From NCBI GenBank assembly GCA_016297535.1, contig JAEDGL010000159.1, positions 1-5,496 of the forward strand: a stretch of DNA of 5,496 nucleotides, given 5' to 3'. How positions within the stretch are numbered: position 1 is the stretch's first letter; every line of letters starts with the position of its first letter. Both the position numbers and the translations under genes were made by a program. A model generated the notes under the pieces. The model was not told where the DNA came from and made no database searches. It saw only the letters and a program-made list of their open reading frames with translations. This stretch comes from Clostridia bacterium. GTDB taxonomy: Bacteria; Bacillota; Clostridia; Christensenellales; Aristaeellaceae. Positions 1 to 5,250 of this stretch are shown piece after piece.

Positions 1-1
1 A

Positions 2-84
2 TGGTGCGATGGACGGGACTTGAACCCGTACCCTCTCGGACACGCCCCTCAAACGTGCGCGTATGCCAATTCCGCCACCATCGC
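2..84 (-). tRNA. tRNA-Leu, anticodon GAG
   Basis: This is a complete 83-nt leucine tRNA with the CCA end encoded in the DNA. Reading the minus strand, the acceptor stem GCGATGG pairs with CCATCGC, followed by discriminator A and CCA. The D stem is GCG/CGC around the loop GAATTGGCATA. The anticodon stem is CACGT/GCGTG around the loop TTGAGGG, which places GAG (plus-strand 48-50) after the invariant U33, so it reads CUC and CUU. The long variable arm of 11 nt (TCCGAGAGGGT) is the class II feature shared by Leu, Ser and bacterial Tyr tRNAs. The T stem is ACGGG/CCCGT with loop TTCAAGT. The alternative register that would give UGA (Ser) breaks the anticodon stem. The gene has its own promoter and is transcribed out of the window to the left; its terminator is not visible. 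Confidence 0.97.
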
Positions 85-86
85 AT

Positions 87-100
87 GTTGCTTTCGCAAC
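87..100 (-). other. GAAA-loop hairpin in the tRNA 5' leader
   Basis: On the minus strand GTTGC and GCAAC form a perfect 5-bp stem closed by a GAAA (GNRA-type) tetraloop. It sits only two bases 5' of the mature tRNA and about where transcription should begin, since the -10 box is at 108-113. If transcribed, it would make almost the whole precursor leader a hairpin next to the RNase P cleavage site. The pairing is seen directly; any role in processing or stability is inferred. Confidence 0.5.
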
Positions 101-107
101 GTTAAAT

Positions 108-136
108 ATTATACTTGATTCTTTCTTCTTTGTCAA
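108..136 (-). promoter_or_regulatory. Sigma-A promoter of the tRNA-Leu gene
   Basis: The minus strand carries TTGACA (131-136) and TATAAT (108-113), both perfect consensus hexamers, with an ideal 17-base spacer. Transcription would begin near position 101, leaving a leader of about 16 nt before the tRNA. Directly behind the -35 box is a run of A and T tracts (138-158) that resembles an UP element. A perfect-consensus promoter fits a stable-RNA gene that must be transcribed strongly. Confidence 0.9.
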
Positions 137-137
137 C

Positions 138-158
138 ATCAAAAAATGTTTTTTTGAT
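138..158. repeat. A/T-tract inverted repeat upstream of the tRNA promoter
   Basis: ATCAAAAAA (138-146) and TTTTTTGAT (150-158) form a perfect 9-bp inverted repeat around a 3-base centre. It begins one base beyond the -35 box of the tRNA promoter. Phased A and T tracts in this position usually act as an UP element bound by the RNA polymerase alpha C-terminal domain, or as intrinsically bent DNA. A terminator role for an incoming transcript is possible but the stem is almost all A-T. Confidence 0.5.
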
Positions 159-232
159 CCATTTCAGCCATAAATTCAGCCAAGGCAATACATGTGTATT
201 GTCCCAAATAGGGAAAACCCCAAAATCAGAAG

Positions 233-273
233 TCCCTCATGACGGCAGTACTGCTTTAAGCCGCCATGAGGGA
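233..273 (-). terminator. Probable terminator of the mannoside operon
   Basis: TCCCTCATG (233-241) pairs perfectly with CATGAGGGA (265-273). After one A/C mismatch the stem continues with CGGC (243-246) against GCCG (260-263), leaving a 13-base loop. The hairpin starts 51 bases beyond the stop codon of the alpha-mannosidase gene and is the only strong stem before the tRNA promoter. In the minus direction it is followed by CTTCTGATTTTGGGGTTTT, a broken rather than continuous U tract, so termination may be incomplete or the hairpin may mainly protect the mRNA 3' end. No U tract follows on the plus strand. Confidence 0.55.
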
Positions 274-324
274 GAAATGAGTTGGTTCTACGTTTTGCGC
301 CGGTGCGTGGAAGGCGCTGTCTGC

Positions 325-3300
325 TTACTTTACGCGGAAGGTTTTGATTTCGTAAGGCTTGATGACAAAGGAGAATTTTCCATCTTCAAGGGAAATATCG
401 CGCTTCTTTTGCTCGATGGCGTTGCATTCCTCAACGGAGGCAATGGGACGGTTCCAGGTGAGCGTAACAGGCGTACGGGCGTTGTGAGACTCGTACATGC
501 GTACGATGACTCCGTCTCCGTCTTCCGCCTGCTTAATGGTTTCCACAATAACATTGGGCCTATTTACGCTGCACAGGGAGAACCGATCGCCCGTTTCGCC
601 GCCCTTTACAGCCAGGGCAGGCTGGTTGAGACAGTAAGCTTCCTGAATGGTACCGGCGCTGCGCCAGTCGCCGGCATGGGGGAGCAGGGCATAGGTAAAC
701 ACATGGTCGCCACGGTCGGCCACGGGATTGGGCTCGATGCCGCTCTTGATCAGCGTAAGGCCCATGACGCCACCAAGGGCGGAATGACCATACTTGCAAT
801 CATTGAGCAGGCTTACGCCATAGTACGCCTCGGACATATCCATCCACTTCTGGGCACAGCTTTCAAAGCGGGCTTCATCCCAGCTGGTGTTTTGGTGAAT
901 TTTACGCTTGAGATTGCCAAACTGGATGTCGAAGGTGGCTTCGTCGGTATGTACATCCACCGGGAAAAGCGCCTTGAGCAAATGCTGATGCTCCTGCCAG
1001 TCTACATAGGTTTCAAAGTCGATCCGGCGGGTATCTGCATAGAAATGAATCTGCTGGCAGATGGTACTGCCGGAAATCTTTCGTTCCACCTTGAGCGTGG
1101 CACGGACGGGCCCCATTTCCGTCCACTCAGCGCTCTGAACATCCGTTACATCCCAGTATTTTTCGGTGTAATAGATGTCTACATCCCAGTTGTCGTAGTA
1201 CATGGGCTTGTCTTCATACATGCGAAGCAGATTGCCCTTTTCGCCGGGCTTGAATACCTCGCGGTCGTTCTGTTTATCGTACAGACGAGTGATCAGAGCG
1301 TTTTCATCCAGCTCTACGGTGTAGAAAGGAGTCTCGAGCAGGTTGCCCTGTTGCTTAAAGGGAATCTCGGGCTGTGCTTCCACCGGCTGGAACACCGCAT
1401 AGCCTTTGGCTGGCAGCTTGCTGAGGAAGGCGAATGCGCCGCCGGCAGTCTGCTGAACAGGGTAAACCGTTCCATCGGCTGCGCGAAGACCTGTGGCTTT
1501 TACATCGCCCAGCTGTACGGGCTCACTGGCGTCAAAGCCCTTGGTGTTGAAGACGGTTACGTTGGCAGTTCCTTTGACCAGCGCGGCAAAGCGCTCGGCA
1601 CGCATGCAGTCGATCTTTGCTTCCAGCTCGGCATATTCCTTCTTGGTTACCTCATACACCTCGTGGATGGAGGAACCGGGCAGAATATCGTGGAACTGGT
1701 TGATGAGAATGCCCTTCCACATGGCGTCCAGATCGGCAGCGGGATAGGATACGCGATCCGCCGCCAGTACGCACAGCAGCTCCAAATCCATCATGTGCAG
1801 CTCGGCCTTGCGGTTGGAACGCTTGTTGCGCGCCATGGAGGTGTAAGTACCGCGGTGATATTCGAAATACAATTCGCCTTCCCAGGTGGGCAGACGGCGG
1901 TTGCCCCGCACGCGCTGATCCAGCTCGTGGAAATAGGTGAGAGACGGCTCCTGACGAACCTTGGGCAGACCGGTTACACCATACTCCATGCGCTGGCTGG
2001 TTTCCAGCATGGCGCGGGTGGGGCCGCCGCCGCCATCACCGTAGCCATAGGAAATCAGGATATCGTTGTTGATGTCCTTGTTCTGGTAGCGTTGCCAGCC
2101 GCCGATAATGGCGTCCGGGTGCAGGAAGCCGTTATAGGTGGTAAAGAAGTTCTTAACATCCTGTCCAACGCCAAGGGTGGTGATCAGGTGGGTCAGGATC
2201 TCGCTGCCGTCGATGCCGCGCCACAGGAATGTGTCATAGGGATGCTTGTCGAACTGGTTCCAGGCAAGCTTTGTGGTCATGAAATACTTGATACCGCATT
2301 CCTTCATAATCTGTGGCAGCGCGCCGGAATAGCCAAATACATCCGGCAGCCACAGAATTTCGTTATCCACGCCAAATTCCTGTTTGAAGAATTTTTTGCC
2401 GTGTACAAACTGGCGCACAAGGCTTTCACCGCTGGTCAGGTTGCAGTCGGCTTCCACCCACATGCCGCCCTCGGGCTCCCAGCGACCTTCCGCTACGCGC
2501 TGCTTCACCTGCTCGTACAGCTCGGGATAGCGCTCCTTCAGGAACTGGTACAGCTGAGGCTGGCTGGACATAAACTTGTAGCCGGGATACTCCTCCATCA
2601 GCTTTAGCACGGTGGCAAAGCTGCGGGCAACCTTTTCGCGGGTTTGGGCGACCGTCCACCACCAGGCCACGTCGATATGAGTGTGGCCGATACAGGTGGC
2701 GATTACCTCGTCATGGCCGGCAAGGTCTTCGTACAGATTCTTCTTGAGAAAGGCGCGCGCTTCCTGGACGGAAGCCATATAGGCTTCGCTGTGCGGAACA
2801 ACGGGCATATTCTCGGGCATGCAGGGGCCGCCGTTGAGATAGGCACGGTTGTAAGGCGTGCGCAGATCCAACAGGTTGATGGCGTCGTTGAGCACACGTT
2901 CCAGCGCAAGGCGGCTCTGACCGTCGGGATCAAGGCGGCTGAAGGCCTGCAGCGGAACCTGTAGATCCCAGTACAGACCGTTGATTTCAGGATCCACTTC
3001 CTCCAGATAAGTCACAAGGCTGAACTCGCTGTGCAGCGTACCGGTGTAGGCCTGCAGCTCCAGCCGGTAGGTGCGTCCGGCTTCGGCCTTTCCGGTAAGC
3101 AAAACATCCCGGTGATTCATGTCAATGCCCTGTACGGGCACGCCATCTACAAACAGCAGGAACTGAGGATTTTTTCCGTCGTCCCATTCATCTACCTGGG
3201 TGGCTACATGCAGCCACAGGGAGCGACCGTTAAAGCTTTCCGGCACAACCAGATCGGTGCGGAACCAGTAATGCCTGTCCGGCCCGTACCAGTGCATGGT

Positions 3301-3465
3301 TGTGCTGTCAAATGGGGTAAAGGGCGCGGAATCTGCATCGGCATCACAAGGACGAACAAAGTTTCCGGCTTTGCACTGCCAGTTGGAAAGGGCTACATGC
3401 TGGAGAATCGCCTGCTTTTTCAGCTGATTGCAGATTACCTGGATACGTTTATCAAGATAATGCAT
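325..3465 (-). CDS. GH38 alpha-mannosidase (cytosolic Ams1/MAN2C1-like)
   Basis: This 1046-residue glycoside hydrolase family 38 retaining exo-alpha-mannosidase (EC 3.2.1.24 type) removes non-reducing alpha-mannose with a zinc-dependent active site. Visible landmarks, counted from the ATG, are GHTHIDVAWWW with zinc ligands His263 and Asp265, EADCN with the nucleophile and metal ligand Asp340, WLPDVFGYSGALPQ (372-385), GYGDGGGGPT (474-483), and NQFHDILPGSSI with the last zinc ligand His592. All four expected metal ligands are present. Roughly 250 residues of beta-type N-terminal domain precede the catalytic barrel. A helical middle domain follows, then about 400 residues of C-terminal beta domains. 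This layout and length match the cytosolic Ams1/MAN2C1 group. There is no signal peptide. The ATG at 3465 is preferred because GTGAGG lies 9 bases upstream; a GTG at 3480 would add five residues but has no Shine-Dalgarno. It is the second gene of the operon, 21 bases after the GH130 stop. The natural linkage specificity cannot be read from the sequence. Confidence 0.96.
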   Translation of the reverse strand: MHYLDKRIQVICNQLKKQAILQHVALSNWQCKAGNFVRPCDADADSAPFTPFDSTTMHWYGPDRHYWFRTDLVVPESFNGRSLWLHVATQVDEWDDGKNPQFLLFVDGVPVQGIDMNHRDVLLTGKAEAGRTYRLELQAYTGTLHSEFSLVTYLEEVDPEINGLYWDLQVPLQAFSRLDPDGQSRLALERVLNDAINLLDLRTPYNRAYLNGGPCMPENMPVVPHSEAYMASVQEARAFLKKNLYEDLAGHDEVIATCIGHTHIDVAWWWTVAQTREKVARSFATVLKLMEEYPGYKFMSSQPQLYQFLKERYPELYEQVKQRVAEGRWEPEGGMWVEADCNLTSGESLVRQFVHGKKFFKQEFGVDNEILWLPDVFGYSGALPQIMKECGIKYFMTTKLAWNQFDKHPYDTFLWRGIDGSEILTHLITTLGVGQDVKNFFTTYNGFLHPDAIIGGWQRYQNKDINNDILISYGYGDGGGGPTRAMLETSQRMEYGVTGLPKVRQEPSLTYFHELDQRVRGNRRLPTWEGELYFEYHRGTYTSMARNKRSNRKAELHMMDLELLCVLAADRVSYPAADLDAMWKGILINQFHDILPGSSIHEVYEVTKKEYAELEAKIDCMRAERFAALVKGTANVTVFNTKGFDASEPVQLGDVKATGLRAADGTVYPVQQTAGGAFAFLSKLPAKGYAVFQPVEAQPEIPFKQQGNLLETPFYTVELDENALITRLYDKQNDREVFKPGEKGNLLRMYEDKPMYYDNWDVDIYYTEKYWDVTDVQSAEWTEMGPVRATLKVERKISGSTICQQIHFYADTRRIDFETYVDWQEHQHLLKALFPVDVHTDEATFDIQFGNLKRKIHQNTSWDEARFESCAQKWMDMSEAYYGVSLLNDCKYGHSALGGVMGLTLIKSGIEPNPVADRGDHVFTYALLPHAGDWRSAGTIQEAYCLNQPALAVKGGETGDRFSLCSVNRPNVIVETIKQAEDGDGVIVRMYESHNARTPVTLTWNRPIASVEECNAIEQKKRDISLEDGKFSFVIKPYEIKTFRVK

Positions 3466-3486
3466 GTTCTCTGGCCTCACTTTTGT

Positions 3487-4485
3487 TTATTTGTTCATGT
3501 CATGTTCCTTTGCAAAGTTTACCAGCTCATCCACAGTGGTAAAGGCAATGCCAGTAACGGTATCGGCGCAGCCATAGTAGATGGCGATACGGCCGGTATT
3601 GGCATCCTGTAGGGTGGCGCAGGGGAAGACCACGTTTGGCACATCGCCAACGCACTCATACAGTTCCCACGGCGCCATGATGTAATCGGCGGAACGATGC
3701 TTTACCTTCCAGGGCTCGTCAATATCCAGAATGGCAACGCCCATGCGGTAGACAAAGCCGTTGCAGGTGTTGAGCACACCATGATAGATGAGCAGCCAGC
3801 CCTCATCCGTTTCAATGGGGGTGGGACCGGCACCGATTTTGGTGGCCTGCCAGGCAGAGGTGTTTCCGGGTACGGTGCCCATCATAAAGCGATGACGGCC
3901 CCAGAACTCCATATCAGGCGACTGGCTGACATAGATATCGCCAAAGGGGGTATGCCCGGTATCACTGGGACGGCTCATCATCATGTACATGCCGTTGATT
4001 TTGCGGGGAAAGAGCACGCCGTTTCGGTTGTAGGGCAGGTAAGCATTTTCCAGCTGGTGGAAGGTTTTAAAATCCTTGGTCCAGCCCACGCCAATGGTGG
4101 GACCATGGTAGCCGTTGCACCAGGTAATGTAGTACCTGTCCTCAATTGGGGTGATGCGCGCGTCGTAGCGGTATTCCTTGCGGAGAACCTCGGGATCGCA
4201 ATCATCCTCGAATACAATGGGCTCATCGCTGATTTTCCAGTCAAGCGCGTTTTCACTGCGTCCCGCAAACAGATCCATACTGATGGATCGGCTGTCGCAG
4301 CGGAACACGCCGGCATAGCCATCCTCAAAAGGAACTACCGCGCTGTTGAAAACGCTGTTGGAGCGCTTGTTTCCAAAACGGTTGATAATGGGATTTTTGC
4401 TGTACCGCCATACGGGTTCGGTGCATCCTTCGGGCTTGTCTTCCCAAGGCATATCAGGCAGAGCTTTACCGATGATTTTAGCCAT
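3487..4485 (-). CDS. GH130 beta-1,4-mannoside phosphorylase, likely Man-GlcNAc specific
   Basis: This 332-residue protein belongs to glycoside hydrolase family 130, a family of inverting phosphorylases (five-bladed beta-propeller) that split beta-mannosides with inorganic phosphate to release alpha-mannose-1-phosphate. Recognisable blocks are NSVFNSAVVPFEDGYAGVFR (42-61), YRYDARI with the probable general acid Asp108, TWCNGYHGPTIGV (121-133), NGVLFPRKING (155-165), SRPSDTGHTPFGDI (171-184), KIGAGPTP (216-223) followed by GWLLIYHG with His235, and GDVPNVVFPCA (280-290). From memory these blocks closely resemble subfamily GH130_2, which includes the human-gut phosphorylase UhgbMP and Bacteroides enzymes acting on Man-beta-1,4-GlcNAc (EC 2.4.1.320). 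Mannooligosaccharide phosphorylases are also in GH130_2, so the exact acceptor is inferred. Start at 4485: GGAGG (4494-4498) lies 8 bases upstream, whereas the in-frame ATG at 4527 would add 14 residues falling in the 5' leader and covering that Shine-Dalgarno. There is no signal peptide. It is the first gene of the operon. Confidence 0.95.
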   Translation of the reverse strand: MAKIIGKALPDMPWEDKPEGCTEPVWRYSKNPIINRFGNKRSNSVFNSAVVPFEDGYAGVFRCDSRSISMDLFAGRSENALDWKISDEPIVFEDDCDPEVLRKEYRYDARITPIEDRYYITWCNGYHGPTIGVGWTKDFKTFHQLENAYLPYNRNGVLFPRKINGMYMMMSRPSDTGHTPFGDIYVSQSPDMEFWGRHRFMMGTVPGNTSAWQATKIGAGPTPIETDEGWLLIYHGVLNTCNGFVYRMGVAILDIDEPWKVKHRSADYIMAPWELYECVGDVPNVVFPCATLQDANTGRIAIYYGCADTVTGIAFTTVDELVNFAKEHDMNK

Positions 4486-4493
4486 ATTTGGTT

Positions 4494-4498
4494 CCTCC
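4494..4498 (-). promoter_or_regulatory. Shine-Dalgarno of the GH130 gene
   Basis: On the minus strand GGAGG stands 8 bases before the ATG at 4485, within CTGGAGGAACC. It decides the start: the longer reading from 4527 would place this site inside the coding region and has no comparable site of its own. Confidence 0.9.
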
Positions 4499-4537
4499 AG
4501 ATAAGAAATTTGGAATAAGGTACACACAGATATTCCT

Positions 4538-4566
4538 ATTATAACGGGTTATTGGAAATGAATCAA
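4538..4566 (-). promoter_or_regulatory. Sigma-A promoter of the GH130-GH38 operon
   Basis: The minus strand reads TTGATT (4561-4566), a 17-base spacer, then a perfect TATAAT (4538-4543). Transcription should start near 4531, giving a leader of about 45 nt that contains the GGAGG site. The upstream ATG at 4527 would lie almost at the transcript start, which further argues against it. An inverted repeat, ATAAC-GG-GTTAT on the plus strand (4541-4552), overlaps the -10 box and is a candidate operator. No convincing catabolite-repression (cre) site is visible here. Confidence 0.75.
4541..4552. promoter_or_regulatory. Candidate operator: inverted repeat over the -10 box
   Basis: On the plus strand ATAAC and GTTAT are exact inverted complements separated by GG. 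The element overlaps the inner part of the -10 hexamer and the spacer of the mannoside operon promoter, where a bound repressor would block RNA polymerase. The arms are only 5 bp, so chance is a real possibility. No regulator gene is present in the window. Confidence 0.25.
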
Positions 4567-4624
4567 GATGGGGGACATGTTTTGTTTTGCGTATGTGTTT
4601 TTTGATGTATGATGGACCAGAGCG

Positions 4625-4653
4625 TTGAATTGGATGGCAAGATCCTGTATGAT
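4625..4653 (+). promoter_or_regulatory. Probable sigma-A promoter of the HD-domain gene
   Basis: TTGAAT (4625-4630), a 17-base spacer and TATGAT (4648-4653) match the sigma-A consensus at four and five of six positions. Transcription would start around 4660, about 37 bases before the ATG at 4697. The promoter shows that the in-frame ATG at 4625 cannot be the start, since it lies within the -35 box. This promoter diverges from that of the GH130 gene, with about 60 bases between the two -35 boxes. Confidence 0.55.
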
Positions 4654-4670
4654 AGTGGCAGGTAAAACAA

Positions 4671-4715
4671 ATGAAACAGAAAGGAAAAGCAGAAGCATGC
4701 TTAAGGCACAAATGA
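4671..4715 (+). other. Possible 14-codon upstream ORF overlapping the HD gene start
   Basis: An ATG at 4671 opens a 14-codon reading frame for the basic peptide MKQKGKAEACLRHK. AGGT (4660-4663) lies 7 bases upstream as a modest Shine-Dalgarno. Its TGA (4713-4715) overlaps an ATG at 4712 that is in frame with the HD protein, the ATGA arrangement typical of translational coupling. The predicted transcript start is almost at the Shine-Dalgarno, which weakens the case. A real leader peptide and chance are both possible. Confidence 0.2.
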
Positions 4716-5188
4716 TTTTAAAGATGATCAGCAACAATCAAGGCGACAAACACGACATCGCACATTTTCTTAAAGTATACGCATACGCATCCACCATTGG
4801 AAAACTGGAGGGACTGGACCCGGAAACACAGCAGATTGTTGAATTGGCCGCCATTGTGCACGATATCAGCTGTCCGTTTTGTCGTGAACGGTATGGAAAC
4901 TGCAGCGGTAAAAATCAGGAAAAGGAAAGCGAAGGCTTGCTCAGACCGTTTCTGGCGGAATTTGAGCTTTCGAACAAGGTGAAAGAGCGGATCATTGAGC
5001 CGGTTGCGCATCATCACACCTATGAAGGTGTAGATGGTTTGGACTGGCAGATTCTGCTGGAGGCAGATTATCTGGTGAATGCGGATGAAGGAGGCGCGGA
5101 CGTGCATGCGATCCGCAGCTTTGAGGAAAAAGTATTTCGCACGAACAGCGGCAAAAAAATGCTGCACGATCTTTATCTGAGCAAATAA
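4697..5188 (+). CDS. Small HD-domain phosphohydrolase
   Basis: This protein of about 163 residues is an HD-superfamily metal-dependent phosphohydrolase in which one compact helical domain makes up the whole protein. Likely metal ligands counted from the ATG at 4697 are His23 (in IAHFLKVYAYA), the His55-Asp56 doublet (AAIVHDIS), the His105-His107 cluster (VAHHHTY) and Asp124 (LEADYLV). The RYGNCSGKNQEKE segment (65-77) resembles a block I recall from related clostridial HD proteins. A CxxC pair (Cys59, Cys62) and Cys69 follow the HD doublet. The substrate is unknown; relatives of this fold hydrolyse nucleotides or cyclic nucleotides. The start is uncertain. At 4697, AAGGA lies 11 bases upstream; at 4712, AAGG lies 5 bases upstream, which would give 158 residues. 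Both keep the full domain. The gene is divergent from the mannoside operon and convergent with the GGGtGRT gene, so it appears monocistronic. Confidence 0.88.
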   Translation: MLKAQMILKMISNNQGDKHDIAHFLKVYAYASTIGKLEGLDPETQQIVELAAIVHDISCPFCRERYGNCSGKNQEKESEGLLRPFLAEFELSNKVKERIIEPVAHHHTYEGVDGLDWQILLEADYLVNADEGGADVHAIRSFEEKVFRTNSGKKMLHDLYLSK

Positions 5189-5199
5189 TTGAAACCCAA

Positions 5200-5231
5200 A
5201 AGGAGCCTGTCCTCAAAGGAACAGGCTCCTT
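5200..5231 (-). terminator. Terminator between convergent genes
   Basis: AAGGAGCCTGT (5200-5210) and ACAGGCTCCTT (5221-5231) form a perfect 11-bp stem with a 10-base loop. Read on the minus strand, the stem ends in CTCCTTTTGGGTTT, giving a short U run, so it best fits the GGGtGRT gene, whose stop codon is 20 bases away. The HD-domain gene stops 11 bases before it on the other strand. Only weak U content follows on the plus strand, but the hairpin may serve both convergent genes. Confidence 0.85.
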
Positions 5232-5250
5232 AGCTTTGGCAAGAGAAAAA

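Noticed and set aside
115..2607. An 830-codon open frame on the plus strand opposite the GH38 gene
   Set aside because: It is in the codon-aligned antisense frame of a gene with unmistakable GH38 motifs and is open only because TTA, CTA and TCA are avoided there. It begins inside the tRNA promoter, has no start signal, and its translation shows no recognisable domain.
3031..3612. A 193-codon plus-strand open frame spanning the GH130-GH38 junction
   Set aside because: It is antisense to the ends of both genes in their shared codon frame, with no ribosome binding site or protein family signature.
3697..4518. A 273-codon open frame on the plus strand opposite the GH130 gene
   Set aside because: It has the same antisense alignment as the GH38 shadow. 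The minus strand holds the full set of GH130 motifs with a promoter and Shine-Dalgarno.
4486..4527. N-terminal extension of GH130 from the ATG at 4527
   Set aside because: The added 14 residues cover the strong GGAGG of the internal ATG and lie at the predicted transcript start. Family similarity begins only after the ATG at 4485.
4625..4696. N-terminal extension of the HD protein from the ATG at 4625
   Set aside because: This ATG overlaps the -35 box of the likely promoter and has no Shine-Dalgarno; the added residues do not resemble the HD family.
4718..5167. A 149-codon minus-strand open frame opposite the HD gene
   Set aside because: The plus strand encodes a complete HD-domain protein with all expected metal ligands; the minus-strand translation has no recognisable motif.
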